DNA of 64,000 nucleotides, taken from NCBI GenBank assembly GCA_965222835.1, contig CBDCUQ010000004.1, forward strand, positions 1 through 64,000, read 5' to 3'. The position numbers and the translations under genes were made by a program. Origin of the DNA: CBDCUQ01 sp965222835 (lineage in GTDB: Bacteria > Pseudomonadota > Alphaproteobacteria > Rhizobiales > Hyphomicrobiaceae). Under the pieces are notes generated by a model. That model saw nothing but the letters and a program-made list of their open reading frames with translations. It was not told where the DNA came from and ran no database searches. Shown one piece after another: positions 26,265-34,990 of the stretch (position 1 is the stretch's first letter; each line of letters starts with the position of its first letter).

Positions 26265-27289
26265 GTGAGAACGCCATGAAGGACGCCGCAGACAAAGACA
26301 CGGATGACCCAGATGGGCTGGGTGCGGGGCTCAAGACATGGCTCACCGCGCTGCAAACGCGTCTGGGCCTTCAAGATCAACAGACGCTTCGCGATACACT
26401 TGAGACCGCCTTAAAGGACCAAACGGCGACCGAGGCGTCGTTTTCCAATGAAGAGCGGGAGATGCTGTTGCGTCTCCTGCGCTTCGGTGCCAGCCGCGTT
26501 GACGATATTATGGTGCCGCGTGCCGATATTACCGCGATAGACGAGAGCGAGTCGCTGCATCAACTGGTCCTGTTATTCGAACAAGCTGGTGTCTCACGTA
26601 TTCCCGTATTCCATGACACGCTCGATGATCCGCGCGGAATGATCCACATTAAGGATTTATTTGGCTGGCTGACGGCGGAGGCGTCCGGTCAGCGCGGCGG
26701 GAAGCCAAAGGAAGGCAAAGGCCGGGAGCAGCTCGCGAAGCCTGATCTTTCGAAACTCGATTTGTCCCGGCCGATTACAGTTGCAAAGGTTCGCCGTCCC
26801 GTTCTCTACGCGCCGCCTTCGATGCCGGCGATGAACCTGCTGATCAAGATGCAATCGACACGGGTGCATATGGCGCTTGTCGTCGACGAATATGGCGGGA
26901 CTGACGGTCTCGTGACCATCGAGGACCTGGTCGAGCAGATCGTCGGCGACATCGAAGACGAGCATGATGAGGATGAGGACGCGTTGATCTATGCCGATCC
27001 CAAGATCGGGCTTGTCGCGTTGGCGCGGACGCCTGTTGACGAGGTGGAGGAGCGGCTCGAGGTGAAGCTTCTGAAGCCGGAAGAGGAAGACGAGGTCGAT
27101 ACGTTGGGTGGATTGGTCTACGGGCTTGCCGGGCGCATCCCGGTGCGCGGGGAGCTTATCCGGCATCCGTCCGGTGTCGAGTTTGAGGTGCTCGATGCTG
27201 ATCCTCGGCGCATAAAGAAGCTCAAGATCCACCCGGCCAAGTCATCGTCGCCAGTACCAGTTCCTGCTGCATCGAATTCCAAGACTTGA
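26261..27289 (+). CDS. CorC/HlyC-type protein (CBS pair plus transporter-associated domain)
   Basis: A 342-residue cytosolic protein. It starts with a flexible acidic segment, then two CBS domains (VDDIMVPRADITAIDE, and RRPVLYAPPSMPAMNLLIKMQ...MALVVDEYGGTDGLVTIEDLVEQIVG), and ends with the transporter-associated domain (DTLGGLVYGLAGRIPVRGE). Relatives (CorC, TlyC) are linked to Mg/Co efflux and ribosome or membrane stress. It overlaps ybeY at its start, and its stop region overlaps the possible lnt start, indicating one operon. Confidence 0.92.
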   Translation: MSENAMKDAADKDTDDPDGLGAGLKTWLTALQTRLGLQDQQTLRDTLETALKDQTATEASFSNEEREMLLRLLRFGASRVDDIMVPRADITAIDESESLHQLVLLFEQAGVSRIPVFHDTLDDPRGMIHIKDLFGWLTAEASGQRGGKPKEGKGREQLAKPDLSKLDLSRPITVAKVRRPVLYAPPSMPAMNLLIKMQSTRVHMALVVDEYGGTDGLVTIEDLVEQIVGDIEDEHDEDEDALIYADPKIGLVALARTPVDEVEERLEVKLLKPEEEDEVDTLGGLVYGLAGRIPVRGELIRHPSGVEFEVLDADPRRIKKLKIHPAKSSSPVPVPAASNSKT

Positions 27290-27300
27290 GGACGGTCTCT

Positions 27301-28992
27301 GTGGAGCGTAACCGACTTCATGCGGACGCCGGGACCATGGCCGTAATTCGCCATCTCTCGGGTGCGCGAGATTACGTCGAGCATGTTTCTGGGTGGTGGC
27401 GCCGGGGTCTCGCGTTTGGTGCCGGGCTCGTCTCGGTACTGGCGTTTGCGCCCTTTTTTCTATGGCCGGTGCTGTTCTTCACGCTTCCTATTCTGGTTTG
27501 GCTGATCGACGGGGCTGTGGCCGGCGAACCGAAAAGCGGGAATGACCGGTTCCGCACAGCTTTCTGGGATGGTTGGTGGTGGGGTTTTGGTTTTTTCGCC
27601 GGTGGCCTTTTTTGGGTCGGCGAGGCGTTTTTGGTCGAAGCCGAAAAATTTGCGTGGGCGTTGCCGTTCGCGGTGACGTTGTTACCGGCGGGACTTGCCG
27701 TCTTTTTCGCGATGGCCACGGCGGGTTCTGCAGCGGTTTGGCGGCAGGATATGTCGCGCGTCTTTGTTCTGGCGGTTGGCCTTGGTTTGTCGGAGTGGGC
27801 GCGCGGGCACGTGCTAACGGGGTTTCCTTGGAACACGCTTGGCTACGCGCTGACGGGGTCGGATGCGATGATGCAATCGGCGTCGCTGGTTGGTGTTTAC
27901 GGGCTGACGTTGTTGACTGTTCCCGTGTTCGCTGCACCGCTTGTTTTCGGCGCGGATAAGCTTGGCGGGCAAGCGGCGCTGGCGCCGTTCCTGCGCGCCG
28001 GTGCCGGCTCCCTAATGGTCATCGGCGCCCTTTACCTCTTTGGCGCCATGCGTTTGGCCGAGCCGCCGCCACCGTCGGTGGATGGGGTAAAGATACGAAT
28101 TGTACAGCCGAGCGTGCCGCAGCGGGAGAAATGGCTGCCCGAAAAGCAACGCGAAATTTTTGACCTTCATCTGGCTCTGTCGCGTACGAATGAAGCGGGC
28201 GAGGATGTCGGACTTGATGCCGTCACGCATCTCATCTGGCCAGAGGCCGCCATGCCGTTTCGCCCGCTTGAGCATTCGGAGGCGCTCGACACGATCGGCA
28301 CGCTTATTGGGCGGAACACATACCTCTACGCCGGGGGACTCAGGATTGCGAAACCAAGCGCGGTGGCTTCGGGCCCGGAGAAACCTCTGCGGGTGTACAA
28401 TAGTTTCTTTGCATTCGGTTCGGGCGGTGGACTCGCGGCCCTCTATGACAAAATCCACCTTGTGCCGTTTGGTGAGTTTCTTCCTGCTCAGACTTGGCTT
28501 GAGGCCATTGGGTTGCGCCAGCTCACGAAGTTGCGCGGTGGATTTTCCAGGGGTATTGAACCCAGGCCGCTCATCAAAACAGGTCGCATGCCGCCTGCCG
28601 TTGTTCTGATTTGCTATGAGGCCATCTTTGGTGGTGCCGTGGTGCAAGGTGCTGAGCGGCCCGGTGTGATCATCAATGTGACGAACGACGGTTGGTTCGG
28701 TAATACGACGGGACCGCACCAGCATTTCCATCAAGCTCGCGTGCGTGCCGCCGAGGAGGGGCTGCCTCTGCTCAGGGCTGCGAACAACGGCATTTCGGCC
28801 GTGGTCGATGCCAACGGCCGGACACTCAAGTCGCTTGGCATGAACATGCGCGGCGTTCTTGATATCAAGCTGCCGGGTGCGCGCGCGGCGACGTTTTATG
28901 CGCGATTTGGGGATCTTCCGTTCGGTCTGGCGGTCGTCGTATTGACCTTAGTGATCGCCGTCCACGTGCGCCGAAATACAATCAAAGGGTGA
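27301..28992 (+). CDS. lnt: Apolipoprotein N-acyltransferase
   Basis: A 563-residue inner-membrane enzyme that adds the third acyl chain to lipoproteins. Several N-terminal helices are followed by a nitrilase-like periplasmic domain with the triad E315 (WPEAAMPF), K384 (YDKIHLVPFGEFLP) and C438 (ICYEAIFG). A GTG at 27301 is chosen because GAGGA lies eight bases upstream. A TTG at 27286 overlapping the corC stop and an ATG at 27337 are alternatives. It lies in its usual place after corC and before the XRE regulator and metK. Confidence 0.94.
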   Translation: MERNRLHADAGTMAVIRHLSGARDYVEHVSGWWRRGLAFGAGLVSVLAFAPFFLWPVLFFTLPILVWLIDGAVAGEPKSGNDRFRTAFWDGWWWGFGFFAGGLFWVGEAFLVEAEKFAWALPFAVTLLPAGLAVFFAMATAGSAAVWRQDMSRVFVLAVGLGLSEWARGHVLTGFPWNTLGYALTGSDAMMQSASLVGVYGLTLLTVPVFAAPLVFGADKLGGQAALAPFLRAGAGSLMVIGALYLFGAMRLAEPPPPSVDGVKIRIVQPSVPQREKWLPEKQREIFDLHLALSRTNEAGEDVGLDAVTHLIWPEAAMPFRPLEHSEALDTIGTLIGRNTYLYAGGLRIAKPSAVASGPEKPLRVYNSFFAFGSGGGLAALYDKIHLVPFGEFLPAQTWLEAIGLRQLTKLRGGFSRGIEPRPLIKTGRMPPAVVLICYEAIFGGAVVQGAERPGVIINVTNDGWFGNTTGPHQHFHQARVRAAEEGLPLLRAANNGISAVVDANGRTLKSLGMNMRGVLDIKLPGARAATFYARFGDLPFGLAVVVLTLVIAVHVRRNTIKG

Positions 28993-29138
28993 AGGAACAG
29001 CGGAATTCTGCCGCAAAAATCAACCAAAACTAGAGAAAATGTCTTGTTCGACAGAGAAATTGACTAGTAGTTGACGTCTGCTTACTTCTACATCTAGCAA
29101 TTGAAACGTATCAGAGTTGGGACAGGCATTCAGCCAAG

Positions 29139-29606
29139 ATGGCGAAGCACGACGAAGCACGAGTGGCTCACAGCGGCGATGACAAAAATGCACGCCGTGC
29201 AAATTCGATGGATGTGCACGTGGGGAGCCGCGTGCGTTTGAGGCGTATGCTGCTTGGTATGAGCCAAGAGAAGCTCGGTGAGCAGCTGGGACTGACCTTC
29301 CAGCAAGTGCAGAAATACGAAAAGGGCGTCAATCGGATCGGCGCCGGGCGATTGCACGAGTTATCGCGCGTGCTCGGCGTGCCCGTTCAGTTCTTTTATG
29401 AGGAAGCGCCGACGACGGAGCCATCTGCTGTGTCAGGTTTTGCCGAGCAGCCCGGGGAAAGCTATGTGTTCGATTTCCTCGGAAGCCGCGAGGGGTTGGA
29501 GCTCAACAAAGCGTTCGTTCGTATCGCGGATGCAAAGGTTCGGCGCTCCATTGTCGACCTCGTAAAATCGATGGCCGGCGAGGACGATCAGAACTCGGGC
29601 CGATAG
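29139..29606 (+). CDS. XRE-family helix-turn-helix regulator preceding metK
   Basis: A 155-residue regulator. After about 30 disordered residues comes a Cro/C1-type HTH: VGSRVRLRRMLLGMSQEKLGEQLG...LTFQQVQKYEKGVNRIGAGRLHELSRVLGVPVQFFYE. The remainder (to 155) is a short helical tail. Regulators of this exact type precede metK in many Hyphomicrobiales, suggesting a link with methionine/SAM metabolism, but its operator is not evident. The upstream 146 bases contain TTGACT and TTGACG hexamers (29060 and 29071) as possible -35 elements. Confidence 0.92.
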   Translation: MAKHDEARVAHSGDDKNARRANSMDVHVGSRVRLRRMLLGMSQEKLGEQLGLTFQQVQKYEKGVNRIGAGRLHELSRVLGVPVQFFYEEAPTTEPSAVSGFAEQPGESYVFDFLGSREGLELNKAFVRIADAKVRRSIVDLVKSMAGEDDQNSGR

Positions 29607-29756
29607 CCGCATCGCCAGGAAATATCAAAGGTGTTGCAGCGGGTTCTGGGCTGTCGGCCCTGTTTGTCGGGGGCCGCAAACTTGACCGGCTCGCGAAAGA
29701 CTGCAAGAAACCCGCGACTTTTTCCTCCGCCAGAGAAATCCTGAAGGGAGCCAGAC

Positions 29757-30959
29757 GTGGCACGAAAATCTTTTTTGTTCACCAGCGAGAGCGTTTCCGA
29801 GGGTCATCCCGACAAGGTGTGTGACCGGATATCGGACGAAGTGGTGGACGCATTTTATCGGGAAGGTGCCAACGAAGGGATTGACCCCTGGCAAATCCGA
29901 GCGGCCTGCGAAACGATGGCCACGACCAACCGAGTCATCATTGCGGGTGAGTATCGTGGACCGACTGCGGTGACGGTGGCGTCCATCCAGGAGCTGACCC
30001 GGAATGCCATTCGCGACATTGGCTACGAGCAGGACGGGTTCCATTGGGCCAACGCCAACATTGAGGTTCTTCTGCATGGGCAGTCCGCAGATATCGCAGC
30101 TGGTGTCGACGCCAAGCAGCCGACCAATCAGGAAGAAGGCGCGGGCGACCAGGGCATTATGTTCGGCTATGCTTGCCGAGAAACGCCTGAGCTGATGCCT
30201 GCGCCCATCTATTATTCGCACAAGATTCTCGAAGACCTCGCGCGGGCGCGTAAGGCAAAAGAGGGCGATGCTGCAAAGCTCGGACCGGACAGCAAGAGCC
30301 AGGTCACCGTGCGCTATGAAAACGGCAAGCCTATCGGCGTTACGGCAATCGTGGTTTCGCACCAGCATATCGTTGAGGATCTGACGTCGGGGCAGGTCCG
30401 CGATATCATCGAACCTTATGTTCGAAAGGCCATTCCGGAGGGCTGGATCACCAACGAGACGGCTTGGCACATCAACCCGACGGGTAAATTCTTCATCGGT
30501 GGGCCTGATGGCGACTGCGGGCTTACGGGCCGTAAGATCATTGTCGACACCTATGGCGGTGCGGCGCCGCATGGCGGTGGCGCGTTCTCCGGGAAGGATC
30601 CGACGAAAGTGGATCGTTCCGCTGCGTATGCCTCGCGGTATCTGGCAAAAAACGTTGTCGCGGCCGGCCTTGCTGAGCGCTGCACCATTCAGCTCGCGTA
30701 TGCTATCGGGGTGGCAAAGCCGTTGTCGATTTATGTCGATACGCACGGCACGGGCCAGGTGGAAGAAGCGAACATCGAGGCGGCGCTGGCGGGCGCGATG
30801 GATCTCACGCCGCGCGGTATTCGCACGCAGCTCGACCTCAACAAGCCCATCTTTGCACGGACCGCTGCCTACGGTCATTTCGGCCGGAAGCCCGATGATG
30901 AGGGCGGCTTCTCCTGGGAACGGACGGACCTTGCCGATAAGATTAAGGGTGCGGTCTGA
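29757..30959 (+). CDS. metK: S-adenosylmethionine synthetase
   Basis: A 400-residue enzyme making SAM from methionine and ATP. Signatures are SESVSEGHPDKVCDRISD at the N-terminus, GAGDQGIMFGYA (ATP motif) and GGGAFSGKDPTKVDRS (P-loop-like phosphate site). GTG start at 29757 with GGGAG upstream. I looked for a SAM-binding riboswitch in the 150-base leader and could not recognise one. SAM demand ties it to the many methyltransferases nearby, but as a core gene its place is conserved. Confidence 0.97.
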   Translation: MARKSFLFTSESVSEGHPDKVCDRISDEVVDAFYREGANEGIDPWQIRAACETMATTNRVIIAGEYRGPTAVTVASIQELTRNAIRDIGYEQDGFHWANANIEVLLHGQSADIAAGVDAKQPTNQEEGAGDQGIMFGYACRETPELMPAPIYYSHKILEDLARARKAKEGDAAKLGPDSKSQVTVRYENGKPIGVTAIVVSHQHIVEDLTSGQVRDIIEPYVRKAIPEGWITNETAWHINPTGKFFIGGPDGDCGLTGRKIIVDTYGGAAPHGGGAFSGKDPTKVDRSAAYASRYLAKNVVAAGLAERCTIQLAYAIGVAKPLSIYVDTHGTGQVEEANIEAALAGAMDLTPRGIRTQLDLNKPIFARTAAYGHFGRKPDDEGGFSWERTDLADKIKGAV

Positions 30960-30992
30960 CGCCACCGGACTTATTTGAACCCGTTACCTTTG

Positions 30993-31020
30993 CGGCCGCG
31001 GTTTTCCCGCGGCCGTATTT
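30993..31020 (+). terminator. Intrinsic terminator after metK
   Basis: Perfect 9-bp arms CGGCCGCGG (30993-31001) and CCGCGGCCG (31007-31015), 5-base loop, then a weak T-rich tail TATTTGT. It lies 34 bases after the metK stop. Confidence 0.65.
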
Positions 31021-31052
31021 GTAACATTTGCATGGGTTGTCTCGTCGCCATG

Positions 31053-31739
31053 ATGTCCGAAACGCCATATGCCGATCGGGACCTGCGCTCATTCGGCCGT
31101 AAGCGCGGGCGGAAACTCTCCGCGCGGCAGCGGCGATTGTTGGCGGAGGTGCTGCCCAAGTTCGCCATAGATCCCGGCCGTCTCGGCGGAGGCGCCTTGG
31201 CGGAAAAGGCGCAATCCGTCTGGTTAGAGATCGGTTTCGGTGGGGGTGAGCATTTGCTTTGGCAAGCCGAGCACAACCCCAATGTTTCGATCATTGGGTG
31301 CGAGCCGTTCGAGGACGGTGTCGTGAAGGCCCTCACTGCAATTGAGGACAAAGCGCTCACCAATATCCGGGTCTATCCGAACGATGCGCGCCAGCTCCTG
31401 CGCCTTATTCCCGATAACTCTTTGAGCCGGGTGTTTATTCTGTTTCCTGATCCGTGGCCAAAGAAGCGGCATGTCAAACGAAGGCTGGTTTCTTCCGCGA
31501 CGCTCGATCTACTGGCACGGGTGATGAAGCCTGGGGCCGAGCTTCGGGTTGCCACCGATGTTGGCGATTACGCGCGAACGCTCCTTTTGGCGGCTATTGG
31601 CGATCCTCGGTTTTGCTGGCTTGTGACGTCTCCGGAGGATTGGCGTGTCCGGCCTGATGATTGGCCGCGGACACGCTATGAAGCCAAGGCTCTCCGTGAA
31701 GGGCGAATGCCGTATTTCTTTCGGTTTCAACGTAGGTGA
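31053..31739 (+). CDS. trmB: tRNA (guanine-N7-)-methyltransferase
   Basis: A 228-residue Rossmann methyltransferase that makes m7G46 in tRNA. Key blocks are LEIGFGGGEHL (SAM loop), IGCEPFEDGV, and the diagnostic FPDPWPKKRHVKRRLV (substrate binding). The C-terminal TRYEAKALREGRMPYFFRF is typical. Adjacent ATGs at 31050 and 31053 are both possible starts. It sits between metK and the rimP-nusA-infB operon as in related genomes. Confidence 0.96.
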   Translation: MSETPYADRDLRSFGRKRGRKLSARQRRLLAEVLPKFAIDPGRLGGGALAEKAQSVWLEIGFGGGEHLLWQAEHNPNVSIIGCEPFEDGVVKALTAIEDKALTNIRVYPNDARQLLRLIPDNSLSRVFILFPDPWPKKRHVKRRLVSSATLDLLARVMKPGAELRVATDVGDYARTLLLAAIGDPRFCWLVTSPEDWRVRPDDWPRTRYEAKALREGRMPYFFRFQRR

Positions 31740-31822
31740 TGCTGATTTTAGGGGAACCGGACTTGCGCAGACGTGCCACTTCGCGTAGAATTCGAACTGC
31801 TCATGATCATCTCAACTCTTGA

Positions 31823-31855
31823 GAGTGGGCCCCGCGGGGTCCGCTCTTTTTGTTT
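31823..31855 (+). terminator. Hairpin with T-run between trmB and rimP
   Basis: Arms GAGTGGGCCCC (31823-31833) and GGGGTCCGCTC (31836-31846) pair with wobbles, followed by TTTTTGTTTT from 31847. An overlapping alternative pairing (ACTCT/AGAGT from about 31815) would use the same 5' bases. It can be the trmB terminator or a leader attenuator of the nusA operon. Confidence 0.7.
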
Positions 31856-31890
31856 TGAAACCGCGGGCATCGTGGCGATTGAAATACGGA

Positions 31891-32529
31891 ATGAACGCTG
31901 GAATGCAGCAGCAGACCGTTGGTGAGTCGCAGGCCGACACAACTGAGGACCGCTTTTTTCATGAAACGGGCCTGGCTGCGTCTATTGCTTCGCTTGTTGA
32001 GCCCGTATTGCCGGCCATGGGGTTCCGGTTGGTCCGGGTGATGGTTTCAGGCCGCGAGGGAATGACGGTACAAATCATGGCAGAGCGTCCTGATGGAACA
32101 ATCTCCATCGACGACTGCGAAGCCATTTCGCGTCAGCTTTCGCCGATGCTGGATGCGAACGATGTCATTTCGGAGAGCTATCGGCTCGAGATCTCGTCGC
32201 CGGGGATCGACCGGCCACTGGTTCGTGTTTCCGATTTCGAGACGTGGTCGGGTCATGAGGCGAAGATCGAGCTTAAAGAGCCGGTCGATGGGCGAAGAAG
32301 ATTTCGTGGCCGTCTCGAAGGTGTCGAGAACGGCGAGGTAAGACTGGAGGCCGAGCTTGATCAGGTTGGCCGCGTTTCGCTGGGATTTCCGGCCGCGCTG
32401 GTGAGTGAGGCTCGCTTGATCCTGACGGACGACTTGATCCGGGAGGCTTTGGCCCGGTCGAAGAGAGAAGGAATGTCCGCTGCCGGCGATGGGTCGGATG
32501 CGGGCGCTTTCGAAGTGGAGGAAGACTAG
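31891..32529 (+). CDS. rimP: Ribosome maturation factor RimP
   Basis: A 212-residue protein needed for 30S subunit assembly. Family blocks are LVEPVLPAMGFRLVRV, the ISIDDCEAISRQLSPMLD stretch, and the highly conserved LEISSPGIDRPL. The C-terminal tail is acidic. Two close ATGs (31891, 31903) could start it. nusA starts two bases after its stop, the usual operon. Confidence 0.95.
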   Translation: MNAGMQQQTVGESQADTTEDRFFHETGLAASIASLVEPVLPAMGFRLVRVMVSGREGMTVQIMAERPDGTISIDDCEAISRQLSPMLDANDVISESYRLEISSPGIDRPLVRVSDFETWSGHEAKIELKEPVDGRRRFRGRLEGVENGEVRLEAELDQVGRVSLGFPAALVSEARLILTDDLIREALARSKREGMSAAGDGSDAGAFEVEED

Positions 32530-32531
32530 CT

Positions 32532-34247
32532 ATGGGCGTTGCAGGAATTAGCGCCAATCGCCTCGAGCTTTTGCAGATCGCGGATGCGGTGGCCCGCGAA
32601 AAGTCGATCGATCGCAAAATCGTGATTGAGGCGATGGAGGATGCCATCCAGAAGGCGGCGAAGTCTCGCTACGGCGCCGACAACGACATCCGTTGCACAA
32701 TCGATCCCAAGACGGGTGAGGCTCGGCTTTCGCGTGTACTGGAAGTCGTTGAGGAGATCGAAAACGAGGCCACACAAATCATTCTCGCAGATGCTCAAAA
32801 GCGTAACCCCGATGCAAAGCTGGGTGACTTCATCGGGGAGGCGCTGCCTCCGATGGATTTCGGCCGCGTGGCGGCGCAGAACGCCAAGCAGGTTATTGTG
32901 CAGAAGGTGCGCGAGGCTGAGCGCGACCGGCAGTACGGTGAATACAAGGACCGTGTCGGCGAAATCGTCAATGGTACGGTGAAGCGTGCGGAATACGGAA
33001 ATGTCATTGTCGATCTGGGTCGTGGCGAAGGCATTATCCGTCGCGACGAAATGATTCCGCGTGAGAACGTTCGTCTCGGTGATCGTATCCGCGCGTATGT
33101 GTATGACGTGCGCCGTGAGCAGCGTGGTCCGCAGATCTTTCTTTCCCGCGCGCGGCCTGAATTCATGAAGATGCTGTTCTCGCAGGAAGTTCCGGAGGTT
33201 TACGACGGCACTGTCGAAATCGTCTCCGTCGCGCGCGATCCTGGCTCCCGCGCCAAGATCGCTGTGCGTTCGAAGGATTCGTCGATCGATCCTGTCGGTG
33301 CCTGCGTAGGTATGCGCGGCGCGCGTGTTCAGGCGGTGGTCAACGAGCTTCAGGGCGAGAAGGTCGACATTATCAATTATCCGAAGGAAGCAGATGCAGC
33401 GACGTTGGTCGTGAACGCGCTGGCACCGGCCGAGGTTTCGAAGGTGGTGCTCGACGAAGATTCGGGGCGTATTGAAGTGGTTGTGCCGGAGACGCAACTG
33501 TCATTGGCCATCGGACGGCGCGGTCAGAATGTGCGTCTGGCTTCGCAACTCACAGGTTGGGATATCGACATACTCACCGAGCAAGAAGAGAGCGAGCGGC
33601 GCGAGAAAGAGCGCGTGGAGCGGTCGCAGGCCTTCATGCAGGCGTTGGATGTCGACGAGTTTATTGCCTCTTTGCTTGTCGCCGAAGGTTTTGCGGCGGT
33701 CGAGGAGGTTGCTTATGTCGAGCTTGAGGAGATCGCGCATATCGAAGGCTTTACAGAAGAGACGGCGCAGGAAATTCAGGCGCGCGCGCGGGAGTATCTT
33801 GAAAAGCAGGAAGCCGAGCGCGAGGCTCGCCGCCGTGAGCTTGGTGTCGCCGATGAGCTGGCTCAGGTCGCGGGTGTGACAACCGCAATGCTGGTGGCAT
33901 TCGGTGAGAACGAAATCAAGACGGTTGAGGATCTCGCCGATTGTGCAACGGACGATCTCACGGGCTGGACAGAACGTAAGAAGGAAAAGGATGCGGAGCC
34001 TGTGCGCCACAAAGGCGTTCTGGATGGGTTCGATATCGGCCGGAAAGAGGCCGAGGATATGATCATGGCCGCGCGCGTCCAGGCCGGCTGGATCGATCCT
34101 GCCGATCTTGTACAGCCTGAATCTGAAGCTGAGGAAGCCAAAGAAGCTGAGGCGGCAGCGGACGGCGCCGAAGCGGGTGAAGAGACGGAAACTTCAGAGC
34201 AGGCTGATAATGCAGACGGTGAGGCGATTGCCTCTCCCGAGGCATAA
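32532..34247 (+). CDS. nusA: Transcription elongation/termination factor NusA
   Basis: A 571-residue protein with the standard layout: N-terminal RNA-polymerase-binding domain (LELLQIADAVAREKSID), S1 domain (VGEIVNGTVKRAEYGNVIVDLGRGEGIIRRDE), two KH domains (VGACVGMRGARVQAVVNELQGEKVDII; LAIGRRGQNVRLASQLTGWDIDI), then two acidic helix-hairpin repeats and a long Glu/Ala-rich tail. It governs pausing, Rho-dependent termination and antitermination. It is translated directly after rimP. Confidence 0.97.
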   Translation: MGVAGISANRLELLQIADAVAREKSIDRKIVIEAMEDAIQKAAKSRYGADNDIRCTIDPKTGEARLSRVLEVVEEIENEATQIILADAQKRNPDAKLGDFIGEALPPMDFGRVAAQNAKQVIVQKVREAERDRQYGEYKDRVGEIVNGTVKRAEYGNVIVDLGRGEGIIRRDEMIPRENVRLGDRIRAYVYDVRREQRGPQIFLSRARPEFMKMLFSQEVPEVYDGTVEIVSVARDPGSRAKIAVRSKDSSIDPVGACVGMRGARVQAVVNELQGEKVDIINYPKEADAATLVVNALAPAEVSKVVLDEDSGRIEVVVPETQLSLAIGRRGQNVRLASQLTGWDIDILTEQEESERREKERVERSQAFMQALDVDEFIASLLVAEGFAAVEEVAYVELEEIAHIEGFTEETAQEIQARAREYLEKQEAEREARRRELGVADELAQVAGVTTAMLVAFGENEIKTVEDLADCATDDLTGWTERKKEKDAEPVRHKGVLDGFDIGRKEAEDMIMAARVQAGWIDPADLVQPESEAEEAKEAEAAADGAEAGEETETSEQADNADGEAIASPEA

Positions 34248-34273
34248 GTCATGAAACTGGAGAGGCAAATCGA

Positions 34274-34990
34274 TTGGGCAAGGCGCAGCGCAAAGTGTTG
34301 GATGCTGAGATCCCGGAGGGCCATGACGGTCCGCTGCGGCTCTGTGCGGCCACGCGCGCTCAGAGACCACTCGACGATCTGATCCGCTTCGTCGCCTCGC
34401 CGGACGGCGATATCGTTCCCGACCTTTCCCGGACCTTGCCCGGCCGTGGTGTGTGGGTATCGGCTGACGCCCAGACGCTGGACCAAGCGATCCGCACCAA
34501 GGTGTTTGCCCGTAGCCTTAAGCGACAGGTGCGGGTTCCGGATGATTTTGCGGGTGTCGTGATTGGGCTTCTTGAGCGGCAGGTGTGCCAATCCTTGGCT
34601 CTGGCCAACAAAGCGGGCCGGGTTATCAGCGGGTTTCAGAAGATCGATGCCGCGCTTGAGGATGGTACTGTTGCCGCACTCGTGCACGGTCGTGATGCCG
34701 CGGCGGATGGCTGTCACAGGTTGGATAGGAAATATCTCGCTATTTCATCGACTTGCGGAGTTCCAGCAACAGTTATTAGGGAACTCACAATTGAACAAAT
34801 GAGTTTGGCCATTGGGCGGCCAAATGTGGTACATGCTGCCCTCATAAAAGGTGGCGCGACCGAGAAATTCTTGAGCGATGCCGGGCGCCTGGCGCGCTTC
34901 CGGGCGGGCTTGTCTGCCTCCGCTGAAGACCGTAGCTCTCGTAGTGCAAGGAACGAACGGAAAACGCATGTCGGAAACGAAGGAGCCTGA
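34274..34990 (+). CDS. YlxR (DUF448) RNA-binding protein fused to an L7Ae-like domain
   Basis: A 238-residue protein. Residues about 15-95 are YlxR/DUF448 (RLCAATRAQRPLDDLIRFV, LPGRGVWVSADAQ). Residues about 100-190 resemble a ribosomal L7Ae/YlxQ domain (LALANKAGRVISGFQKIDAAL). Many bacteria encode these as separate proteins between nusA and infB, while alphaproteobacteria commonly fuse them. The TTG start at 34274 follows GGAGAGG. The last 23 bases overlap infB. It probably works in transcription or ribosome metabolism. Confidence 0.9.
   Translation: MGKAQRKVLDAEIPEGHDGPLRLCAATRAQRPLDDLIRFVASPDGDIVPDLSRTLPGRGVWVSADAQTLDQAIRTKVFARSLKRQVRVPDDFAGVVIGLLERQVCQSLALANKAGRVISGFQKIDAALEDGTVAALVHGRDAAADGCHRLDRKYLAISSTCGVPATVIRELTIEQMSLAIGRPNVVHAALIKGGATEKFLSDAGRLARFRAGLSASAEDRSSRSARNERKTHVGNEGA

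Noticed and set aside
29607..29756. SAM-sensing riboswitch in the metK leader
   Set aside because: I could not fit any known SAM, SAH or SAM-SAH riboswitch pattern in this 150-base stretch; a covariance-model search would decide.
32526..33497. 323-codon minus-strand frame inside nusA
   Set aside because: Antisense to S1/KH domains; no supporting feature.
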